DNA of 9,487 nt from NCBI GenBank assembly GCA_003488145.1, contig DNMQ01000005.1, positions 1 to 9,487 of the forward strand, given 5' to 3'. Positions 1 through 6,675 of this stretch are shown here, piece after piece; position 1 is the stretch's first letter, and each line of letters starts with the position of its first letter. The position numbers and the translations under genes are program-made. The notes under the pieces were generated by a model. It did not search any database and was not told the DNA's origin. It saw nothing but the letters and a program-made list of their open reading frames with translations. The stretch is from Pseudomonas sp. (lineage in GTDB: Bacteria; Pseudomonadota; Gammaproteobacteria; Pseudomonadales; Pseudomonadaceae).

Positions 1-3000
1 CAGATCGTCGTCTACCTGATGCTGCTGCTGGCGATCGTCGGCGCGCTGTCGTACAGCAAGCTCGGCCAGAGCGAGGACCCGCCATTCACCTTCAAGGCCA
101 TGGTCATCCAGACGCAATGGCCGGGCGCTACCGCCGAGGAAGTATCGCGGCAGGTCACCGAGCGCATCGAGAAGAAGCTGATGGAAACCGGCGAGTACGA
201 GCGCATCGTCTCGTTCTCCCGACCGGGCGAATCCAATGTCACCTTCATGGCACGCGACTCGATGCGCTCGAAGGACATTCCCGACCTCTGGTACCAGATT
301 CGCAAGAAGATCGGCGACATCCAGCACACCTTTCCGCCGGGTGTACAGGGGCCCTTCTTCAATGACGAGTTCGGCACCACTTTCGGCAACATCTACGCCC
401 TGACCGGCGAAGGTTTCGACTACGCGATCCTCAAGGACTACGCCGACCGCATCCAGCTGCAGCTGCAGCGGGTGAAGAACGTCGGCAAGGTCGAGCTGAT
501 CGGCCTGCAGGACGAGAAGATCTGGATCGAACTCTCCAACGTCAAACTGGCCACGCTCGGCGTCCCGCTGGAAGCCGTGCGCCAGGCGCTGGAGGCGCAG
601 AACGCGGTAACGGCTGCTGGTTTCGTCGAGACCATCAGCGATCGGGTGCAGCTGCGCGTCACCGGTAGCTTCGAGACGGTCAAGGAGATTCGTGATTTCC
701 CCATCCGCGTTGCCGGCCGCACCTTCCGTATCGGCGATGTTGCCGAGGTACATCGCGGCTTCAACGACCCGCCCGCGCCGCGCATGCGCTTCATGGGCGA
801 GCCTGCCCTGGGTCTGGCGGTTTCGATGAAAAGCGGTGGCGACATCTTGGTGCTGGGCCAGGCACTGGAGCAGGAGTTCGCCCGCCTGCAGCAGGAGCTG
901 CCGGCGGGGATGCAGCTGCGCAAGGTGTCGGATCAGCCCGCGGCGGTGAAGACCAGCGTCGGCGAGTTCGTCAAGGTGTTGATCGAAGCGCTGGTGATCG
1001 TATTGCTGGTGAGTTTCTTCTCGCTAGGCGTGCGTACCGGGCTGGTGGTCGCGCTGTCGATTCCGCTGGTGCTGGCGATGACTTTCGCCGCCATGAGCTA
1101 TCTGGACATCGGCCTGCACAAGATATCCCTTGGCGCCCTGGTCCTGGCTCTCGGGCTGATGGTGGACGACGCGATCATTGCGGTGGAGATGATGGCGATC
1201 AAGATGGAGCAGGGCTACGACCGCCTCAAGGCTGCCAGCTTCGCCTGGACCAGCACGGCGTTCCCGATGCTGACCGGTACGCTGATCACCGCCGCAGGTT
1301 TCCTGCCCATCGCCACCGCCAATTCCAGTACCGGTGAATACACCCGCTCGATCTTTCAGGTGGTGGCCATCTCGCTGATCGCATCCTGGATCGCCGCGGT
1401 GATGTTCGTACCGCTGATTGGCGAAAAGCTGCTGCCGGATCTTGCCAAGAAGTCGGCACACAAGCAGAGCGGTGGCGACGGCCACGATCCCTACGCCACA
1501 CCGTTCTACCAGCGCGTACGGCGCGTGGTGACCTTCTGCGTGCGCCGCCGCAAGACGGTCATCCTGCTCACCCTGGCGATCTTCGCCGCCGCCGTGGTGC
1601 TGTTCCGCCTGGTGCCGCAACAGTTCTTCCCGGCGTCCGGCCGTTTGGAGCTGATGGTCGATCTCAAACTGGCCGAAGGCGCCTCGTTGAAGGCGACCGA
1701 AGCGGAGGTGGCGCGGCTGGAACAGCTACTCAAGGAACGGGCCGGCATCGCTAACTACGTGGCTTACGTCGGCACCGGCTCGCCGCGTTTCTACCTGCCG
1801 CTGGACCAGCAGTTGCCGGCGACCAGCTTCGCCCAGTTCGTCGTGCTGGCCGACAGCATCGAGTCCCGCGAGGCCCTGCGCAGCTGGCTGATCGAGCGCA
1901 TGCGCGAGGACTTCCCGAGCCTGCGTGGTCGCGTGACGCGGCTGGAGAATGGCCCGCCGGTGGGCTATCCGGTGCAGTTCCGTGTCACCGGCGAGCATAT
2001 CGACGTGGTGCGTGGGCTGGCTCGCCAGGTCGCTGCCAAGGTCAACGAGAACCCGCACGTGGCCAACGTCCATCTGGACTGGCAGGAGCCGAGCAAGATG
2101 GTCCGGCTCAACGTCGATCAGGATCGTGCCCGGGCGTTGGGCGTGACCACCGCTGAGCTGTCCGGCTTCCTGCGGCGCACATTCACCGGCAGCAGCGTCA
2201 GCCAGTTCCGCGAGGACAATGAGCTGATCGAAATCCTCCTGCGCGGCACCGAGCGCGAGCGGCTCGAGCTGTCGATGCTGCCGAGCCTGGCGATTCCCAC
2301 CGAGAGCGGGCGCAGCGTGCCGCTGTCGCAGGTGGCGACGCTCGAGTACGGCTTCGAGGAAGGCGTGATCTGGCACCGCAACCGCCTGCCAACGGTCACC
2401 GTGCGCGCCGATGTGTACGGAGAGCAGCAGCCGGCGGCACTGGTGCGTGAGATCGAGCCGACCCTGGCCGACATCCGGGATCAGTTGCCCGGCGGCTATC
2501 TGCTCGAGGTCGGCGGCACGGTGGAGGACTCCGAGCGCGGCCAGCGTTCGGTGAATGCCGGCATGCCGCTGTTCGTCATCGTCGTGCTGACCCTGTTGAT
2601 GGCGCAGCTCAAGAGTTTCTCGCGCTCGGCCATGGTATTTCTCACCGCGCCGCTGGGCATCATCGGTGTTGCACTGTTCCTGCTGCTCTTCGGGCAGCCG
2701 TTCGGCTTTGTGGCGATGCTCGGCACCATCGCGCTGTCGGGGATGATCATGCGTAACTCGGTGATTCTGGTGGATCAGATCGAGCAGGACATCGGTGCCG
2801 GTCAGGCGCGCTTCACCGCCATCGTCGATGCCACGGTGCGCCGCTTTCGGCCCATCGTGCTGACTGCGTTGGCATCGGTGCTGGCAATGATTCCGTTGTC
2901 GCGCAGTATCTTCTTCGGGCCAATGGCGGTGGCGATCATGGGTGGCCTGATCGTCGCCACGGCGCTGACGCTGCTGTTCCTGCCAGCCCTGTATGCCGCC

Positions 3001-3039
3001 TGGTTCAAGGTCCGGGAAGACGAAGCCGGCACCCTCTGA
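1..3039 (+). CDS. RND efflux permease, TriC-like (5' end cut by window)
   Basis: Inner-membrane proton-driven pump of the resistance-nodulation-division superfamily, expected to work with a periplasmic adaptor and an outer-membrane channel. The reading frame is open from base 1, so the protein enters already inside TM1; 1012 residues are visible and about 10-15 N-terminal ones are probably missing. The start of the first porter domain carries SEDPPFTFKAMVIQTQWPGA, which resembles the TriC branch rather than AcrB/MexB. TM4 holds the paired acidic residues of the proton relay (GLMVDDAIIAVE, D389-D390 counting from base 1). The TM10 motif reads GMIMRNSVILVD, with Arg918 where AcrB has the relay Lys. 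Two large periplasmic loops and a second membrane bundle (about residues 850-1005) give the expected two-fold repeat. No adaptor gene is inside the window; it is probably to the left. Substrate cannot be read from the sequence. Family is certain; TriC-like subfamily is from memory. Confidence 0.95.
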   Translation, partial: QIVVYLMLLLAIVGALSYSKLGQSEDPPFTFKAMVIQTQWPGATAEEVSRQVTERIEKKLMETGEYERIVSFSRPGESNVTFMARDSMRSKDIPDLWYQIRKKIGDIQHTFPPGVQGPFFNDEFGTTFGNIYALTGEGFDYAILKDYADRIQLQLQRVKNVGKVELIGLQDEKIWIELSNVKLATLGVPLEAVRQALEAQNAVTAAGFVETISDRVQLRVTGSFETVKEIRDFPIRVAGRTFRIGDVAEVHRGFNDPPAPRMRFMGEPALGLAVSMKSGGDILVLGQALEQEFARLQQELPAGMQLRKVSDQPAAVKTSVGEFVKVLIEALVIVLLVSFFSLGVRTGLVVALSIPLVLAMTFAAMSYLDIGLHKISLGALVLALGLMVDDAIIAVEMMAIKMEQGYDRLKAASFAWTSTAFPMLTGTLITAAGFLPIATANSSTGEYTRSIFQVVAISLIASWIAAVMFVPLIGEKLLPDLAKKSAHKQSGGDGHDPYATPFYQRVRRVVTFCVRRRKTVILLTLAIFAAAVVLFRLVPQQFFPASGRLELMVDLKLAEGASLKATEAEVARLEQLLKERAGIANYVAYVGTGSPRFYLPLDQQLPATSFAQFVVLADSIESREALRSWLIERMREDFPSLRGRVTRLENGPPVGYPVQFRVTGEHIDVVRGLARQVAAKVNENPHVANVHLDWQEPSKMVRLNVDQDRARALGVTTAELSGFLRRTFTGSSVSQFREDNELIEILLRGTERERLELSMLPSLAIPTESGRSVPLSQVATLEYGFEEGVIWHRNRLPTVTVRADVYGEQQPAALVREIEPTLADIRDQLPGGYLLEVGGTVEDSERGQRSVNAGMPLFVIVVLTLLMAQLKSFSRSAMVFLTAPLGIIGVALFLLLFGQPFGFVAMLGTIALSGMIMRNSVILVDQIEQDIGAGQARFTAIVDATVRRFRPIVLTALASVLAMIPLSRSIFFGPMAVAIMGGLIVATALTLLFLPALYAAWFKVREDEAGTL

Positions 3040-3049
3040 ACGGCAAGAG

Positions 3050-3071
3050 GGCGCGCCCGCTGCGGCGCGCC
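3050..3071. terminator. GC-rich hairpin between convergent stop codons
   Basis: An 8-bp perfect stem, GGCGCGCC twice (3050-3057 and 3064-3071), encloses a 6-base loop. It lies 10 bp after the RND stop codon, and its right arm ends on the first base of the tetR stop codon. The arms are self-complementary, so the structure can form in either transcript. There is no T-tract on either side, so it is not a canonical intrinsic terminator. It may slow or end transcription from both sides, or simply protect 3' ends. Confidence 0.4.
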
Positions 3072-3631
3072 TAGATGCCGGCGGCCTCGAGCAGTCGTTC
3101 GGCGGCGACTTTCGCGTCCCGCGCCTGCTCGCCCGGCCCTTCGATATGCGCCATGCTCAGCGCGCCTTCGAGCAGATACTGCAGTTGGCGCGCCAGCTGC
3201 AGCGGCCGTGGCGCATCCAGGCGTTCCAGCAGCTCGCGAAGGTAGGCTAGCAGCTCTGCCTTGTAGGCGGAGGAGCGGCGGTGAATCGGGTGGTCGCGGT
3301 CGTGATATTCGGCCGCTGCGTTGATGAACAGGCAGCCGCAGAAGGCGTCGTTGCCGTGAATCATTCCGTGCAATCCATCGAAAATTCCCAGTAGCGCCTC
3401 ACGCGGCGGCAGTCTGGTGGCACGCTCGCGCAGGCGCGTCAGCATCAGCTCGTGGCGCGCTTCCAGCACGGCCAGGATCAGCTCGTCCTTGGACTTGAAG
3501 TGCTTGTACAGCGTCATCTTGGCCACGCCGGATTCGGCCAGGATGCGATCGATGCCGGTGGCGTGATAACCCTCGCGATAGAACAGACTCTCTGCGGTGT
3601 TGAGCAACTGGTCGCGCTTGTTCGATGCCAT
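3071..3631 (-). CDS. TetR/AcrR-family transcriptional repressor
   Basis: One-component regulator of 186 residues, a normal TetR length. The N-terminal helix-turn-helix domain is clear: QLLNTAESLFYREGYHATG, then IDRILAESGVAKMTLYKHF with the typical xxLYxHFxxKDEL ending (about residues 8-53). The C-terminal half (about 60-186) is the ligand and dimer domain and contains CGCLFINAAAEY, a pattern common in one AcrR subgroup that often sits next to oxidoreductase or GST genes. The frame stays open for 41 codons further upstream, but ATG 3631 is chosen because it has a strong Shine-Dalgarno and the family N-terminus. A possible -10 (CATAAT on the - strand, 3658-3653) lies just upstream, without a good -35. 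The gene is divergent from the GST gene and convergent with the RND gene. The likely target is the GST promoter region, with autoregulation possible. The inducer is unknown. Confidence 0.93.
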   Translation of the reverse strand: MASNKRDQLLNTAESLFYREGYHATGIDRILAESGVAKMTLYKHFKSKDELILAVLEARHELMLTRLRERATRLPPREALLGIFDGLHGMIHGNDAFCGCLFINAAAEYHDRDHPIHRRSSAYKAELLAYLRELLERLDAPRPLQLARQLQYLLEGALSMAHIEGPGEQARDAKVAAERLLEAAGI

Positions 3632-3636
3632 GGATA

Positions 3637-3642
3637 CCTCCT
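3637..3642 (-). promoter_or_regulatory. Ribosome binding site of tetR, fixes its start
   Basis: On the - strand AGGAGG is followed by five bases (TATCC) and ATG at 3631. It is a full match to the 16S anti-Shine-Dalgarno core at good spacing, and it favours this start over the 41-codon upstream extension, which has no family homology. Confidence 0.8.
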
Positions 3643-3706
3643 GTGGTTCGACATTATGCGGGAGCGCTCGCGGCTTGCTCCAGTTGAGGTGAATTTGCGT
3701 TGGTGC

Positions 3707-3736
3707 TTGCAGTGTACAGACAGGTCTGTCTATTAT
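3707..3736 (+). promoter_or_regulatory. Probable sigma-70 promoter of the GST gene
   Basis: A -35-like TTGCAG (3707-3712) is separated by 18 bases from a good -10, TATTAT (3731-3736), giving a predicted start near 3743 and a leader of about 24 bases. The leader contains GAGGG (3755-3759), seven bases before the GST ATG. The inverted repeat at 3716-3731 fills the spacer, so a bound repressor would block RNA polymerase. The -35 is imperfect, and the assignment is by eye only. Confidence 0.5.
3716..3731. promoter_or_regulatory. Putative TetR operator (inverted repeat)
   Basis: The 16 bases ACAGACAGGTCTGTCT contain two overlapping inverted repeats: ACAGAC-AG-GTCTGT (3716-3729) and AGACAG-GT-CTGTCT (3718-3731), both with perfect 6-bp arms and 2-base centres. 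This is the length and symmetry that TetR dimers bind. It lies between the -35 and -10 of the GST promoter, and 85 bp upstream of the tetR start. The neighbouring TetR is the obvious candidate to bind it; that link is inferred from position. Confidence 0.6.
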
Positions 3737-3766
3737 CCAGTCGCAGCCAATCACGAGGGCAACACC

Positions 3767-4360
3767 ATGAAGCTTTACGACCTGACGCTATCCGGCAACT
3801 GCCACAAGGTTCGTCTGTTTCTCAGCCTGATCGGCCAGCCGGTGGCGCTGGTGCCGGTGAATCTGCTTGCGGGCGAGCACAATCAGCCGGCGTTCCGTGA
3901 AATCAGCCCGCGCGGACAGATTCCGGTGCTCGAGGACGGCGATTTTCGACTTGGCGATTCCCAGGCAATCCTGGTCTATCTGGCCCAGCGCTATGCCAAT
4001 GAGTGGTATCCGCAGGACGCCGAAACCCAGGGCCACATCGCCAACTGGCTGAGCTTCGCTGCCAACGAGGTGCAGCATGGCCCGGCCACCGTGCGTCTGG
4101 GCAAGCTGTTCGGCCGGCCGATCGACGAGCCGCTGGCGCAGGCACGTGCCGCCAGCGCCCTGCGTACGCTCGAGCGGCACCTTGCGCAGCACGCCTGGCT
4201 GGCGCAGACCAGCGAACCGACCATCGCCGACATCGCCGTCTACCCCAACGTCGCGCTGGGCGGAGACGGCGGGCTCGATCTGGCTGCCTATCCGGCGCTG
4301 CAGGCCTGGTTCGCCCGCGTCCGCGCGCTGCCGGGTTATGTCGGCATGCCGGGGTTGTGA
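3767..4360 (+). CDS. Glutathione S-transferase family protein
   Basis: Cytosolic GST of 197 residues, slightly short but complete. The N-terminal thioredoxin-fold domain (about 1-75) starts MKLYDLTLSGNCHKVRLFL, followed by the cis-proline segment GQIPVLED and the glutathione gamma-Glu binding motif DSQAILVYLAQRY. The all-helical C-terminal domain (about 85-197) carries the N-capping/hydrophobic staple motif PTIADIAVYP found near helix 6. It is expected to conjugate glutathione to electrophiles or to act as a glutathione-dependent peroxidase or reductase; the substrate is not predictable. The start ATG has GAGGG seven bases upstream and matches the family N-terminus; the open frame continues upstream across tetR but encodes nothing GST-like there. 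It is divergent from tetR with a probable operator between them, and the next gene starts four bases after its stop, suggesting co-transcription. Confidence 0.93.
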   Translation: MKLYDLTLSGNCHKVRLFLSLIGQPVALVPVNLLAGEHNQPAFREISPRGQIPVLEDGDFRLGDSQAILVYLAQRYANEWYPQDAETQGHIANWLSFAANEVQHGPATVRLGKLFGRPIDEPLAQARAASALRTLERHLAQHAWLAQTSEPTIADIAVYPNVALGGDGGLDLAAYPALQAWFARVRALPGYVGMPGL

Positions 4361-4364
4361 CGCC

Positions 4365-5189
4365 ATGAACGTGCAGAATGGCCGGATGCCCGGCGAGCTG
4401 GACCGGCACCCGGGCCGACGGATCGGAACATCGCTGCTGCTGATGATCGGGCTGGCAGTCTCCCTGTTTGGCTTCGTCGAAGATGCTTCGGCTGCGCAAG
4501 GGTTGCGCTTCAGCCTGGTGAAGACGGCGCAGAGCGAAAGTGGCGACTTTCTGCTGGGGCGGGACGGTTGGCAGGAGGCACCACCCACTCAGCACATCGC
4601 GATTCTGATCGAGCATCGCGGCAGCCGCTTGCTGTTCGGTACAGGGCTCGGTCGGCAGATCGACGCGCAGCTGGACGCAGAGGTGCCCTGGCGAATCAAG
4701 CGCTACGCGGACGTGCGCCCGGTGCGCGATCAGCTGGAGGGGGACGGACTGGAGATTGATCGTATCGTGCTGGGTTGCGTGCGTTGGGAGCACGCTTCGG
4801 GGCTGGCCGACTATCCCGAGGTACCGGTATTGGCCAGCGCGGACAGCCTGGGCTATCTGGAGGCTGCCACGCCGCCAGCCGTGTTGCCCAGCCAGTTTCG
4901 CCACCCGGTCCGCTGGCAGTCGCTGGAGTTCAAGGCGAGCCCTTATCGGGAGCACCGTCGCAGCCTGGATCTGTTCGGCGACGGCCAGGTCGTACTGGTG
5001 CCGCTGGATGGCCATGGGGCGGTCGGTCTGTTCCTCACGCTTGCCGATGGCCGCCGCTTCTTCTTTCGCGGCGACCGACTGGAACGGGACGCCGGCGATG
5101 CGCCAGAGGACGTTATCGCGCTGCAGGATGCCAACACCCAGGCTTCGCTCGGCTACTATCCGCGCTGGGTGGAGGGAGCCGGACAATAA
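4365..5189 (+). CDS. Exported MBL-fold protein with degenerate metal site
   Basis: A 274-residue protein with a Sec-type signal peptide (Arg-rich start, hydrophobic LLLMIGLAVSLFGF, likely cleavage after DASA near residue 45), so probably periplasmic. The mature part follows the metallo-beta-lactamase fold order seen in lactonase-like hydrolases: a strand ending LLFGTGLG where DTG is usual, the metal-motif loop, PVLASADSLGYL, VVLVPLDGHGAVGLFLTL and RRFFFRGD. The HxHxDH metal motif is replaced by CVRWEH (C138, R140, E142, H143). His217 and Asp237 are kept, but the usual final His in a PAHD-like segment appears as LQDA (Q254), and the C-terminal region looks shortened. It is therefore probably a non-catalytic relative. 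The start at 4365 lies four bases after the GST stop with only GGGG upstream; ATG 4386 is an alternative that also keeps the signal peptide. Role unknown; probably co-transcribed with GST. Confidence 0.75.
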   Translation: MNVQNGRMPGELDRHPGRRIGTSLLLMIGLAVSLFGFVEDASAAQGLRFSLVKTAQSESGDFLLGRDGWQEAPPTQHIAILIEHRGSRLLFGTGLGRQIDAQLDAEVPWRIKRYADVRPVRDQLEGDGLEIDRIVLGCVRWEHASGLADYPEVPVLASADSLGYLEAATPPAVLPSQFRHPVRWQSLEFKASPYREHRRSLDLFGDGQVVLVPLDGHGAVGLFLTLADGRRFFFRGDRLERDAGDAPEDVIALQDANTQASLGYYPRWVEGAGQ

Positions 5190-5231
5190 AAAAACAGCGC
5201 GGCGGCTGCGGATTTGGGCGATGCTTAGGGC

Positions 5232-6648
5232 ATGGGAACGAGCGATCAGCCGCGCGACGGCGCCGCCCCGATCGCCATGCCCGTGCCCAATGGCCGAAGT
5301 AGGTCTGCCGCTGTGAAGACGGATAGCTACGCGCCTCTTGAGAGTGTCATCGATTTGTTGCTGGATGCCATCTGCGTGGTCGATGCGCAGGGCAACTTCG
5401 TTTATGTCAACGCCGCCTGCGAGCGCATCTTCGGCTATACGCCGCAGGAGATGCTCGGCAAGCGGATGATCGAGATGGTCTACCCCGAAGACCGTGCCCG
5501 GACCCTGGCCGCCGCCAAGGAGGTCATGGCCGATCAGCCGCTGCTGCACTTCGAGAACCGCTACGTGCGCAAGGACGGCGGTGTCGTGCACATCATGTGG
5601 TCGGCCTGCTGGTCGACCGATAGCAAGCTGCGCATCGGCGTGGCGCGCGACATCACCCAGCGCAAGCAATCCGAAGCGATGCAAGCGGCGCTCTATTCGA
5701 TCTCCGAGGCGGCGCACGGGGCCAAACCTCGCAGCGTTGTATCAGCAGATTCATCTGACCATTGCCCAGCTGCTGCCGGTGGACGATTTCATCGTCGCCA
5801 TCCGCAACGCAGCCCACGGCGAGCTGACTTATCCCTACCAGGCGCTGGCGCTCGATTCGGCCGGGCTGCCAGCGGAGCCCGCGGCGTCCCTGTGTTTCTC
5901 CGTTCTGCATGGCGCGCAGCCGTTGCGCTTCAATGCAGACTCGATGCCAGCGCTAGCGCTCCCGCTCGGTGATGGGGATACCCATGCCTGGTGGCTGGGG
6001 GTGCCGCTCAGTTCGAGTGAGGGGGTGATCGGCGTGCTGTTGCTCAAGAGCACGGCCGCGCCCTACACCGAGAAGGATCAGGAGCTGCTGCAGTTCGTCT
6101 CGATGCAGGTGGTCACGGCAATCGAGCGCAAGCAGCTGTATGCGCGACTGCACCGGATGGCGCAGTACGACGAACTCACCGGCCTGCCGAATCGCGCCTG
6201 TTTTCGCGATCGCCTGGACACGGCCCTGGCGCGGGTGCGGCGCAATGGCGGACGCGTCGCCTTGCTCTACGTGGATCTGGATCGCTTCAAGCAGGTCAAC
6301 GATACCTACGGCCACAGCGGCGGCGACCAGCTGCTGCGCGCAGTGGCCGATCGCCTAACGCACTGCGTGCGCGACACCGATACCGTGGCGCGGCTGGGTG
6401 GCGATGAGTTCGTGGTGCTGCTGGAAAGCATCGCCGAGGCAGAGGATGCCCGCCGCGTCGTCGACAAGATCCGCGCGGCCTTCGAGCAGCCGATGCAGAT
6501 TGCCGAGCACAGTCTCGATATCGGCTTGAGCATCGGCACCGCGCTCTATCCCGAAGACGGTGATGCGGAGGCCCAGCTGCTCAAGCAGGCCGACGACCGC
6601 ATGTATCTGATGAAGGCCCGTGGCGGCCAGCCGCAGGATTGCGACTGA
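5232..6648 (+). pseudogene. PAS-GAF-GGDEF diguanylate cyclase, frameshifted
   Basis: In its intact form this would sense a signal through PAS and GAF domains and make cyclic di-GMP from two GTP. The first frame (5232-5972 as an open frame) encodes the PAS/PAC domain: SVIDLLLDAICVVDAQGNFV, FGYTPQEMLGKR, then RKDGGVVHIMWSA and ARDITQRKQSEA. Homology continues one base later in another frame with NLAALYQQIHLTIAQLLPV (GAF), then the cyclase domain: DELTGLPNR, DLDRFKQVNDTYGH, an intact GGDEF active site and the inhibitory I-site RDTD five residues before it. No membrane segment is seen. Without correction the PAS product would carry about 80 nonsense residues and stop at 5972. The start is uncertain: ATG 5232 has a poorly spaced AGGG, while GTG 5313 has AGTAGG nine bases upstream and sits just before the PAS domain. 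It follows the MBL-like gene by 42 bp on the same strand. A sequencing error could also explain the break. Confidence 0.85.
5718..5727 (+). other. Frameshift site between PAS and GAF domains
   Basis: The run GGGGCCAAAC is where the coding frame changes. Removing one A of AAA gives codons for AAHGANLAALYQQIH, joining the two halves smoothly; removing one G of GGGG gives AHGPNLAAL, also open. So one extra base sits in a short homopolymer. There is no nearby in-frame stop of the kind that drives RF2-like +1 frameshifting, and a -1 slippery heptamer would move the frame the wrong way. Confidence 0.8.
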
Positions 6649-6675
6649 AGGTCCCGGACATATCGTCACCGCGCC

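Noticed and set aside
1024..1620. 198-codon open frame antisense to the RND gene
   Set aside because: His/Gln/Gly-rich translation typical of a shadow frame under a high-GC gene; the + strand encodes essential RND membrane segments here.
3632..3754. 41-codon upstream extension of tetR
   Set aside because: It would cover the operator and promoter region. The AGGAGG just before ATG 3631 and the normal TetR length favour the shorter start.
3452..3766. In-frame upstream extension of the GST reading frame, antisense to tetR
   Set aside because: The extra residues have no GST homology, and ATG 3767 has a ribosome site and the family N-terminus.
5187..5210. A7 run with CAGC/GCTG arms after the MBL-like gene, a possible terminator
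   Set aside because: The stem is only 4 bp, and the T-run follows it only on the - strand, where no gene ends here. There is no T-run on the + strand.
3903..5717. 604-codon open frame on the - strand, antisense to the GST and MBL-like genes and the start of the cyclase gene
   Set aside because: It is very long, but its translation is His/Arg/Gln-rich low-complexity sequence with no family motif. The opposite strand has clear GST, MBL-fold and PAS homology. GC-biased third positions remove stop codons from the shadow frame.
5718..5727. Programmed ribosomal frameshift making a full-length cyclase
   Set aside because: No stop codon at the shift point, no upstream Shine-Dalgarno stimulator seen, and no -1 slippery heptamer in the right phase. 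A mutation or base-call error is simpler.
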